Below are positions 11,108 through 22,439 of a DNA stretch of 64,000 nucleotides, piece after piece. Within the stretch, counting starts at the first letter, position 1. The number at the start of each line of letters is the position of its first letter. Source of the DNA: Halictus rubicundus (lineage: Eukaryota > Arthropoda > Insecta > Hymenoptera > Halictidae); NCBI RefSeq assembly GCF_050948215.1, contig NW_027488708.1, positions 310,001 to 374,000 of the forward strand, given 5' to 3'. A program made the translations under genes and the position numbers. The notes beneath the pieces were generated by a model. The model saw only the letters and a program-made list of their open reading frames with translations. It made no database searches and was not told the origin of the DNA.

Positions 11108-11643
11108 CCGACACCCCCCGGGATAGTTTCCCGGTTGGTGGGGGGTGTCGGTCCCCCCTCCCCCCGATAGGGGAGGGGGACCGTGGGGGGTTTTTTGGGG
11201 AAAGGAAGGGTCGGGGCGTGCCGGATCGCGCCTCCGACGGCCCTTCCTTCCGGTGGCGGCGTCCTCTTGCTCTGGCCGGGGCTGGTTCCTTCGGGACACT
11301 GGCCCCGAGCGGGGCACGAGGACTCCGGGAGCTGTGGGTGGACCGAGCTGGGGCTCGGGAAGCCCAATCCGAAGGCTCCAGGGATGGGGACACCGGGCGG
11401 GTCCCTCCGCCCGGGGTCTTATAGCGTAGGCAGTGGGGGAGGCTAACCCCCTCCCCCGGGGTATGATGATAGCTGGGGGGTGTCCTGTTGAGTACTCGCG
11501 TGATCCAGGCACCTCCCGTGTAGCTTAGGTGGGCGTGAGGTTTTAGTGGGTAGTCTCCGGGGGCTCCGCCCCCCGGGGAGAATCCCACATAACCCCGGCT
11601 TCCCCCAGGGAGCCGGGGTATGTATAAAACATTTCCTCACGAT
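11067..11643 (+). other. Retrotransposon 3' UTR, dense in hairpins
   Basis: This region lies between the ORF2 stop and the poly(A). After the tandem palindromes come more inverted repeats: a 12-bp stem 11108-11119 with 11140-11151; a long C/G stem 11149-11163 with 11170-11183 (one bulge) that competes with the previous one; 11202-11210 with 11241-11249; 11302-11306 with 11311-11315; 11393-11400 with 11407-11414; 11435-11442 with 11450-11457; and 11555-11563 with 11569-11580. No AATAAA is seen. A long reverse-strand open frame here is a shadow of the G/C composition. Confidence 0.8.
11592..11619 (+). other. Terminal 3' stem-loop of the retrotransposon
   Basis: ACCCCGGCT (11592-11600) pairs perfectly with AGCCGGGGT (11611-11619); the 10-nt loop TCCCCCAGGG can add inner pairs. 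It stands 24 nt before the poly(A). In several non-LTR elements a 3'-terminal RNA structure is bound by the RT to start target-primed synthesis; that role is inference here. Confidence 0.75.
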
Positions 11644-11668
11644 AAAAAAAAAAAAAAAAAAAAAAAAA
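11644..11668 (+). other. Poly(A) tail, 25 nt
   Basis: Twenty-five A residues after TCACGAT, directly abutting the downstream target-site duplication. The last A could belong to the duplication. Confidence 0.97.
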
Positions 11669-11683
11669 GGGTTAGGAAAGAGG
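11669..11683. repeat. Right target-site duplication of the retrotransposon (15 bp)
   Basis: An exact second copy of GGGTTAGGAAAGAGG (8286-8300). After it the foldback element resumes with AAAACCCACTG, the start of its right arm. Confidence 0.95.
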
Positions 11684-11685
11684 AA

Positions 11686-11806
11686 AACCCACTGTGTCCA
11701 ATATTACTGTGTCCAAAAGAACCGTGTGTCCAATAATACCGTGTCCAAAAGAACCGTGTGCCATGCCGTCGTGCCCAATCGTCTGTGCGCAAAAGATGGC
11801 CTCTCC
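11686..11806 (-). repeat. Right terminal inverted repeat, about 121 bp
   Basis: The reverse complement matches 8153-8272 at about 94 percent by eye. It holds the mirrored 32-bp subterminal units (TGTGTCCAA words). Its outer end reads CAAAAGATGGCCTCTCC and borders the TATAATA duplication. Confidence 0.9.
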
Positions 11807-11813
11807 TATAATA
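11807..11813. repeat. Right 7-bp target-site duplication (TATAATA)
   Basis: Direct repeat of 8146-8152. The satellite continues at once with TCGTATCCTCTATCATATCC, the expected partner of the left flank. Confidence 0.8.
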
Positions 11814-14800
11814 TCGTATCCTCTATCATATCCTATCATCTTTCCCATAATATCATCTATCCTATCCTATCATCTATCCTTTCCTATCCTCTTTAATATC
11901 GTATCCTCTATCATATCCTATCATCTTTCCCATAATATCATCTATCCTATCCTATCCCCTATCCTATCCAATAAACTATCCTATCCTCTATGCTGTCATA
12001 TCCTCTATCCTATCCTATCTTCAATCCTATCCTATCCTCTTTCCTATCCAATCCCCTATCATATCCTCTGTCCTATCCTCTATCCTATCCTATCCTCTAT
12101 CCTATCCTATCCTCAATCCTATCCTATCCTCGTTCCTATACTATCATCTATCCTATTCGATCCTCTATCATATCCTATCCCCTATCCTATCCAATACCCT
12201 ATCCTATCCTCTGTCCTATCCTCTATCGTATCCTATCCTCTATACTATCCTATCCTCTTTTCTATCCTATCCTGAATCCTATCCTATCCTCTATCCTATC
12301 CAATCCCCTATCCTATTCTCTATCCTATCCTATCCTCTATCCTATCTTATCCTCAATCCTATTCTATACTCTATCCTATCCTATCCTTTATACTATCCAA
12401 TCCTCTATCGTATCCTCTACCCTATCCTATCCTCTATACTATCCTATCCTCTACAATATCGTATCCTCTATCATATCCTATCCTCTTTCCAATAATATTA
12501 TATCCTCTATCCTATCCTATCCTCTATCCTATCCTATCCTCTATCCTAACCTATCCTCTATCCTATCCTATCCTCTATCCTATCCTATCCTCTATCCTAT
12601 CCTATCCTCTATCCTATCCTATCCTCTATCCTATCTTATCGTCAAACCTATTCTATCCTCTATCCTATCCTATCCTCTATCCTATCCAATCCCATATCCT
12701 ATCCTCTATACTATACTATCCTCTATCCTATCCTATCCCCTATACTATCCTGTCCACAATCCTATCCTATCCTCTATTATATGCTATACTGTATCCTATC
12801 CTATCCTCTATAATATCGTATCCTTCATCATATCCTATCCTCTATCCTATCCTACCCTCTATCCTATCCAATCCCCTATCCTATCCTCTGTCCTATCCTC
12901 TATCCTATCCTATCCTCTATCCTATCCTATCCTTTATACTATCCAATCCTCTATCGTATCCTCTATCCTACCCTATCCTCTTTCCTATCCTATCCTCTAT
13001 CCCATCCTATCCTCTACAATATCGTATCCTCTATCATATCCTATCCTCCTTCCCATAATATCATCTATCCTATCCTATTCTCTATCCTATCCTATCCTCT
13101 ATCCTATCTTATCCTCAATCCTATTCTATCCTTCAATCCTATCCTATCCTCTATCCTATCCTACCCCCTATACTTCCCTATCCACAATCCTATCCTATCC
13201 TCTATTATATGCTATACTGTATCCTATCCTATCCTCTATAATATCGTATCCTTCATCATATCCTATCCTCTATCCTATCCTACCCTCTATCCTATCCAAT
13301 CCCCTATCCTATCCTCTGTCCTATCCTCTATCCTATCCTATCCTCTATCCTATCCTATCCTTTATACTATCCAATCCTCTATCGTATCCCCTATCCTACC
13401 CTATCCTCTTTCCTATTCTATCCTTCAATCCTATCCTATCCTCTATCCTATCCTACCCCCTATACTTCCCTATCCACAATCCTATCCTATCCTCTATTAT
13501 ATGCTATACTGTATCCTATCCTATCCTCTATAATATCGTATCCTTCATCATATCCTATCCTCTAACCTAGAAGATCATCTATCCTATCCTATTCTCTATC
13601 CTACCCTATCCTCTATCCTATCTTATCCTCAATCCTATTCTATCCTCTATCCTATCCTATCCTCTATCCTATCCTATCCTCAATCCAATCCTATCCTCTA
13701 TCCTATCCAATCCCCTATCCTATCCTCTATCCTATCCTATCGTCTATAATATCGTATCCTCTATCATATCGTATCCTCTTTCCTATAATATCATCTATCC
13801 TATCCTATCCTCTATCCTATTCAATCCCCTACCCTATCCTCTATCCTATCTTATCCTAAATCCTATTCTAACCTCTATCCTATCCTATCCTCTATCCTAT
13901 CTTATCCTCAATCCTATTCTATACTCTATCCTATCCTATCCTTTATACTATCCAATCCTCTATCGTATCCTCTACCCTATCCTATCCTCTATACTATCCT
14001 ATCCTCTACAATATCGTATCCTCTATCATATCCTATCCTCTTTCCAATAATATTATATCCTCTATCCTATCCAATCCCCTATCCTATCCTCTATCCTATC
14101 CTATCCTCTATCCTATCCTATCCTCTATCCTAACCTATCCTCTATCCTATCCTATCCTCTATCCTATCCTATCCTCTATCCTATCCTATCCTCTATCCTA
14201 TCTTATCGTCAATCCTATTCTATCCTCTATCCTATCCTATCCTCTATCCTATCCAATCCCATATCCTATCCTCTATACTATACTATCCTCTATCCTATCC
14301 TATCCCCTATACTATCCTGTCCACATTCCTATCCTATCCTCTATTATATGCTATACTTTATCCTATCCTGTCCTCTATAATATCGTATCCTTCATCATAT
14401 CCTATCCTCTATCCTATCCTACCCTCTATCCTATCCAATCCCCTATCCTATCCTCTGTCCTATCCTCTATCCTATCCTATCCTCTATCCTATCCTATCCT
14501 TTATACTATCCAATCCTCTATCGTATCCTCTATCCTACCCTATCCTCTATCCTATCCTATCCTCTATCCTATCCTATCCTCTACAATATCGTATCCTCTA
14601 TCATATCCTATCCTCTTTCCCATAATATCATCTATCCTATCGTATTCTCTATCCTATCATATCCTCTATCCTATCTTATCCTCTACAATATCGTATCCTC
14701 TATCATATCCTATCCTCTTTCCCATAATATCATCTATCCTATCCTATTCTCTATCCTATCCTATCCTCTATCCTATCTTATCCTCAATCCTATTCTATCC

Positions 14801-17399
14801 TTCAATCCTATCCTATTCTCTATCCTATCCTACCCCCTATACTATCCTGTCCACAATCCTATCCTATCCTCTATTATATGCTATACTGTATCCTATCCTA
14901 TCCTCTATAATATCGTATCCTTCATCATATCCTATCCTCTATCCTATCCTACCCTCTATCCTATCCAATCCCCTATCCTATCCTCTGTCCTATCCTCTAT
15001 CCTATCCTATCCTCTATCCTATCCTATCCTTTATACTATCCAATCCTCTATCGTATCCTCTATCCTACCCTATCCTCTATCCTATCCTATCCTCTATCAT
15101 ATCCTATCCTCTTTCCCATAATATCATCTATCCTATCCTATTCTCTATCCTATCCTATACTCTATCCTATCTTATCCTCAATCCTATTGTATCCTCAATC
15201 CTATCCTATCCTCTATCCTACCCAATCCCCTATCCTATCCTCTGTCCCATCCTCTGTCCTATCCTATCCTCTATATTATACTATCCTCTATCCTATCCTA
15301 CCCCCTATACTTCCCTATCCACAATCCTATCCTATCCTCTATTATATGCTATACTGTATCCTATCCTATCCTCTATAATATCGTATCCTTCATCATATCC
15401 TATCCTCTATCCTAGAAGATCATCTATCCTATCCTATTCTCTATCCTACCCTCTCCTCTATCCTATCTTATTCTCAATCCTATCCTATACTCTATCCTAT
15501 CCTATCCTCTATCCTATCCTATCATCTATCCTATCCAATCCTCAACCCTATCCTATCCTCAATCCTATCCTATACTCTATACTATACTATCCTCTATCCT
15601 ATCCTATCCCCTATACTATCCTATCCTATCCACTATCCTATCCCATCCTCAATCCCATCCTATCATCTATCGTCTCCTATCCTCTATCATATCCAATCTC
15701 CTATCCTATCCTCTATCCTATCCAATCCCATATCCTATCCTCTATCATATCCTATCCTCTATAATATCGTATCCTCTATCATATCCTATCCTCTATCCTA
15801 GAATATCATCTATCCTATCCTATTCTCTACCCTATCCTATCATCTATCCTATAATATCCTCTATCATATCCAATCCCCTATCCTTCATCATATCCTATCC
15901 TCTATCCTAGAAGATCATCTATCCTATCCTACTCTCTATCCTACCCTCTCCTCAATCCTATCTTATTCTCAATCCTATTCTATCCTCTATCCTATCCTAT
16001 CCTCTATCCTATCCTATCCTCAATCCTATCCTATCCTCTATCCTATCCTATCCTCTATACTATCCTATCATCTATCCTATCCAATCCTCAACCCTATCCT
16101 ATCCTCAATCCGATCCTATACTCTATCCTATCCTATCCTCTATCATAACCTATCCTCTATCCTACCCTATCCTATCCTCTATCCTATCCTATCCTCTATT
16201 CTATCCTATCGTCTATCGTATGCTATCCTCTATCCTATCAAACCCCCTATCCTATCCTCTATCCTGTCCTATCCTCTATCCTATCCTATCCCCAATCCTA
16301 TCCTATCCTCTATCCTATCCTATCCTCGTTGCTATACTATCATCTATCCTATTCTATCCTCTATCCTATCCTATCCTCTATAATATCGTATCCTCTATCC
16401 TATAATATCATCTATCCTATCCTATCCTCGTTCCCATCTTATCCTCAATCCTATTCTATACTCTATCCTATCCTTTCCTCTATCCTATCCTATCCTCTAT
16501 CCTAAACTATCCTCTATACTATCCTATCCTCTTTCCTATACTATCCTCACTCCTATCCTTTCTTCTATCCTATACTATCCTCTATCCTATCCTATCCTAT
16601 CCTTTTTACTATCTTATCCTCAATCCTATCCTATCCTCTATGCTATCCTATCCTCTATCCTATACTATCCTCAATCCTATCCTATCCTCTATCCTATCCT
16701 ATCCTCTATACTATCCTATCCTCTATCCTATAATATCATCTATCCTATCCAATCCTCAACCCTATCCTATCCTCAATCCTATCCTATACTCTATCCTATC
16801 CTATCCTCTATCCTATCCTATCGTCTATCCTATCCAATCCTCAACCCTATCCTATCCTCAATCCTATCCTATACTCTATCCTATCCTATCCTCTATCCTA
16901 ACCTATCCTCTATACTACCCTATCCTATCCCCTATCCTGTCCTCGATCATATCCTATCCTCTATCCTCCCCAATTACCTATCCAATTCTCTATCCTATCC
17001 TTTCCTCTCTCCTATCCTATCATCTATCCTATACTATCCACTTTCCTATCCTATCCTCTATCCTATCCTATCCTCTATCCTATCCTCTATCCTATCCTCT
17101 ATCCTATCCTATACTCTATACTATCCTATCCTCTTTTCTATCCTATCCTGAATCCTATCCTATCCTCTATCCTATCCAATCCCCAATTCTATCCTACCCT
17201 ACATCCTATAATGTCATCTATCCTATCCTATTCTCTATCCTATCCTATCCTATCCTCTATCGTATCCTATCCCCTATCATATCCAATCCTATATCCTATC
17301 CTCGATCCTATCCTAACCTAAATCCTATCCTATCCTCTTTCCTATCCTATCCTCAATCCTATTCGATCCTCTATCATATCCTATCATTTATCCTATCCA

Positions 17400-19950
17400 A
17401 TACCCTATCCTATCCTCTGTCCTATCCTCTATCGTATCCTATCCTCTATACTATCCTATCCTCTTTTCTATCCTATCCTGAATCCTATCCTATCCTCTAT
17501 CCTATCCAATCCCCTATCCTATTCTCTATCCTATCCTATCCTCTATCCTATCTTATCCTCAATCCTATTCTATACTCTATCCTATCCTATCCTTTATACT
17601 ATCCAATCCTCTATCGTATCCTCTACCCTATCCTATCCTCTATACTATCCTATCCTCTACAATATCGTATCCTCTATCATATCCTATCCTCTTTCCAATA
17701 ATATTATATCCTCTATCCTATCCAATCCCCTATCCTATCCTCTATCCTATCTTATCCTCTATCCTATCCTATCCTCTATCCTAACCTATCCTCTATCCTA
17801 TCCTATCCTCTATCCTATCCTATCCTCTATCCTATCCTATCCTCTATCCTATCCTATCCTCTATCCTATCTTATCGTCAATCCTATTCTATCCTCTATCC
17901 TATCCTATCCTCTATCCTATCCAATCCCATATCCTATCCTCTATACTATACTATCCTATCCAATCCCATATCCTATCCTCTATACTATACTATCCTCTAT
18001 CCTATCCTATCCCCTATACTATCGTGTCCACAATCCTATCCTATCCTCTATTATATGCTATACTGTATCCTATCCTATCCTCTATAATATCGTATCCTTC
18101 ATCATATCCTATCCTCTAACCTAGAAGATCATCTATCCTATCCTATTCTCTATCCTACCCTATCCTCTATCCTATCTTATCCTCAATCCTATTCTATCCT
18201 CTATCCTATCCTATCCTCTATCCTATCCTATCCTCAATCCAATCCTATCCTCTATCCTATCCAATCCCCTATACTATCCTCTACCCTATCCTATCCCCTA
18301 TACTATCCTGTCCACAATCCTATCCTATCCTCTATTATATGCTATACTGTATCCTATCCTATCCTCTATAATATCGTATCCTTCATCATATCCTATCCTC
18401 TATCCTATCCTACCCTCTATCCTATCCAATCCCCTATCCTATCCTCTGTCCTATCCTCTATCCTATCCTATCCTCTATCCTATCCTATCCTTTATACTAT
18501 CCAATCCTCTATCGTATCCCCTATCCTACCCTATCCTCTTTCCTATCCTATCCTCTATCCTATCCTATCCTCTACAATATCGTATCCTCTATCATATCCT
18601 ATCCTCCTTCCCATAATATCATCTATCCTATCCTATTCTCTATCCTATCCTATCCTCTATCCTATCTTATCCTCAATCCTATTCTATCCTTCAATCCTAT
18701 CCTATCCTCTATCCTATCCTACCCCCTATACTTCCCTATCCACAATCCTATCCTATCCTCTATTATATGCTATACTGTATCCTATCCTATCCTCTATAAT
18801 ATCGTATCCTTCATCATATCCTATCCTCTAACCTAGAAGATCATCTATCCTATCCTATTCTCTATCCTACCCTATCCTCTATCCTATCTTATCCTCAATC
18901 CTATTCTATCCTCTATCCTATCCTATCCTCTATCCTATCCTATCCTCAATCCAATCCTATCCTCTATCCTATCCAATCCCCTATACTATCCTCTACCCTA
19001 TCCTATCCCCTATACTATCCTGTCCACAATCCTATCCTATCCTCTATTATATGCTATACTGTATCCTATCCTATCCTCTATAATATCGTATCCTTCATCA
19101 TATCCTATCCTCTATAATATCGTATCCTTCATCATATCCTATCCTCTATCCTATCCTACCCTCTATCCTATCCAATCCCCTATCCTATCCTCTGTCCTAT
19201 CCTCTATCCTATCCTATCCTCTATCCTATCCTATCCTTTATACTATCCAATCCTCTATCGTATCCCCTATCCTACCCTATCCTCTTTCCTATCCTATCCT
19301 CTATCCTATCCTATCCTCTACAATATCGTATCCTCTATCATATCCTATCCTCCTTCCCATAATATCATCTATCCTATCCTATTCTCTATCCTATCCTATC
19401 CTCTATCCTATCTTATCCTCAATCCTATTCTATCCTTCAATCCTATCCTATCCTCTATCCTATCCTACCCCCTATACTTCCCTATCCACAATCCTATCCT
19501 ATCCTCTATTATATGCTATACTGTATCCTATCCTATCCTCTATAATATCGTATCCTTCATCATATCCTATCCTCTAACCTAGAAGATCATCTATCCTATC
19601 CTATTCTCTATCCTACCCTATCCTCTATCCTATCTTATCCTCAATCCTATTCTATCCTCTATCCTATCCTATCCTCTATCCTATCCTATCCTCAATCCAA
19701 TCCTATCCTCTATCCTATCCAATCCCCTATCCTATCCTCTATCCTATCCTATCCTCTATAATATCGTATCCTCTATCATATCGTATCCTCTTTCCTATAA
19801 TATCATCTATCCTATCCTATCCTATCCTCTATCCTATTCAATCCCCTACCCTATCCTCTATCCTATCTTATCCTCAATCCTATTCTAACCTCTATTCTAT
19901 CCTATCCTCTATCATATGTTATCCTCAATCCTATTCTATCCTCTATCCTA
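17400..19950. repeat. Tandem 0.7-kb composite units
   Basis: The landmark ACCTAGAAGATCATC occurs at 18119, 18831 and 19577, spacing 712 and 746 bp, with near-identical order of variants between. The same landmark stands alone at 13565 and 24317. After 19577 the sequence lines up with the sequence after 24317: a word 178 bp downstream matches in both, and also after 13565. Confidence 0.8.
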
Positions 19951-22439
19951 TCCTATCCTCTATCCTATCCTATCCTCAATCCTATCCTATCCTCTATCCT
20001 ATCCAATCCCCTATCCTATCCTCTGTCCTATCCTCTATCCTATCCTATCCTCTATCCTTTCCTATCCTCTATAATATCGTATCCACTATCATATCCTATC
20101 CTCTTTCCTATAATATCAGCTATCCTATCCTATTCTCAATCCTATCCTATCCTCTATCCTATCCAATAAACTATCCTATCCTCTATGCTGTCCTATCCTC
20201 TATCCTATCCTATCTTCAATCCTATCCTATCCTCTATCCTATCCAATCCCCTATCATATCCTCTGTCCTATCCTCTATCCTATCCTATCCTCTATACTAT
20301 ACTATCCTCTATACTATACTATCCTCTATCGTATCCTATCCTCTATAATATCGTATCCACTGTCATATCCTATCCTCTTTCCTATAATATCATCTACCGT
20401 ATCCTATTCTCTATCCTATCCAATCCTCTATCCTATCCTATCGTCTATCGTATCCTATCCTCTATCCTATCCAATCCCTTATCTTATCCTCTATCCTGTC
20501 CTATCCTCTATCCTATCCTATCCCCAATCCTATTCTATCCTATCCTCAATCCTATCCTATCCTCTATGCTATCCTATGCTCTATCCTATCCTATCCTCTA
20601 TGATATCCTATCCTCTTTCCTATAATATCATCTATCCTATCCTATCCACTATAATATCGTATCCTCTATCCTATAATATCATCTATCCTATCCTATTCTC
20701 TATCCTATCCTATCCTATCCACTATCCTATCCTATCCTGAATCCTATCCTATCCTCCATCCTATCCTATCCTTTATACTATCCAATACTCTATCGTATCC
20801 TCTATCCTATCCTCTACAATATCGTATCGACTGTCATATCCTATCCTCTATCCTATAATATCATCTATCCTATCCTATCCTCAACCCTTTCCTATCCGCA
20901 ATCCTATCCTATCCTCTATCCTATAATATCCTCTATCCTATCCTATCCTTAATCCTATCCTATCCTTAATCCTATCCTATCTTCTATCGTATCCTATCCT
21001 CTATACTATCCTATTCTCTATCCTATAATATCATCTATCCTATCCTATCCTCAACCCTATCCTATCCACAATCCTATCCTATCCTCTATCCTATCCTATC
21101 CTCTATCCTATCCTATCCTCCATCCTATCCTATCCTCTATAATATCGTATCCTCTATCCTATAATATCATCTATCCTATCCTATTCGCTATCCTATCCTA
21201 GGATATCGTCTACCGTATACTATCCTCTATCTTTTCCAATCCCCTATCCTATCCTCTGTCCTATCCTCTATCCTATCGTATCCTCTGTCCAATCCCATAT
21301 CCCATCCTCTATCCTATCCTATCCTCTATCCTAACATATCCTCTACCATATCCTATCCCCTATCCTATCATCTATCCTATCCTATTCTCTATCCTATCCT
21401 ATGCTCTATAATATCGTATCCTCTATCATATCATATCATCTTTCCCATAATATCATCTATCCTATCCTATCCTCTATCCTTTCCTATCCTCTATAATATC
21501 GTATCCACTATCATATCCTATCCTCTTTCCTATAATATCAGCTATCCTATCCTATTCTCAATCCTATCCTATCCTCTATCCTGTCCTATCCTTTATACTA
21601 TCCAATCCTCTATCGTATCCTCTATCCTACCCTATCCTCTATTGTATCCTATCCTCTATCCTATCCTATCATCTACAATATCGTATCCTCTATCATATCC
21701 TATCCTCTTTCCCATAATATCATCTATCCTATCCCATCCTCTATCCTATCTTATCCTCAATCCTATTCTATCCTTCAATCCTATCCTATCCTCTATCGTA
21801 TCCTACCCCCTATACTTCCCTATCCACAATCCTATCCTATCCTCTATTATATGCTATACTGTATCCTATGCTATCCTCTATAATATCGTATCCTCTATCA
21901 TATCCTATCTCATCCTCTATCCTATCCTATCCTCTATCGTCTCCTATCCTCTATCATATCCAATCCCCTATCCTATCCTCTATCCTGTCCTATCCTTTAT
22001 CCTATCCTATCCTCTATCCTATCCTATCCTCTATCCAATCATATCATGTATAATATCGTATCCTCTATTCTATAATATCATCTATCCTATTCTATTCTCT
22101 ATCCTCTCCTATCCTATCCTCTATCATATCCTATCCTGTATCCTATCCTATCCTATTTCCTATCCTATCCTCAATCCTATCCACAATCCTATCCTTTCCT
22201 CTATTATATCCTATTCTCTATCCTATCCTATCCTCTATCCTATAATACCCTCTATCCTATCCACTCCTCTATCCTATACTCTATCCTATCCTCTATGCTA
22301 TCCTATCCTCTATCCTATCATATCCTTTATGCTATCCTATCCTTAATCCTATCCTATCCTTAATCCTATCCTATCCTATCCTATCCTATCCTATCCTCTA
22401 TCCTATCCTATCCTCTATCCTATCTTATCCTCTATCGTA

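Larger units (their letters stand above)
8301..11668 (+). mobile_element. 5'-truncated R1-clade non-LTR retrotransposon
   Basis: A 3,368-bp insertion bounded by a 15-bp target-site duplication and ending in 25 A residues. It contains the last codons of an apurinic-type endonuclease, a full reverse transcriptase, a C-terminal CCHC zinc finger, a hairpin-rich 3' region and poly(A). ORF1 and most of the endonuclease are missing through 5' truncation, the usual outcome of incomplete reverse transcription. It is very GC-rich against the AT-leaning satellite, which marks it as foreign to the array. RT motif wording and the zinc finger followed by EECPAW place it with the R1/TRAS/SART/Waldo group. 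The insertion point lies inside TTAGGG repeats, which recalls telomere-specific TRAS elements. Subfamily assignment is uncertain without a tree. Confidence 0.92.
8153..11806. mobile_element. Foldback/MITE-like DNA element, split by a retrotransposon
   Basis: The original element is 8153-8300 plus 11684-11806, about 271 bp. It is almost wholly two inverted repeats around a loop of about 30 nt and encodes nothing of its own, so it would be non-autonomous. The 7-bp duplication TATAATA flanks it and the empty site can be recognised as normal satellite. Ends begin GGGGATGGC on the left and GGAGAGGCC on the right read inward. I cannot assign a transposase superfamily. A 7-bp duplication with G-rich termini does not match a single family clearly, and the outermost 10 bp of the two arms differ most. 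No complete second copy is present in this window. Confidence 0.8.

Noticed and set aside
10449..11588. 379-residue reverse-strand open frame, and shorter reverse frames at 8612-8989, 8990-9484 and 9462-9788
   Set aside because: Shadows of a very GC-rich ORF2 and 3' UTR. They are Pro/Gly/Arg-rich with no recognisable domain.
8153..11806. 4-bp TGGC duplication with arms starting TCTTTTGCG as the foldback element's boundary
   Set aside because: It leaves GGGGA and CTCTCC unexplained and does not restore a normal satellite sequence. TATAATA does.
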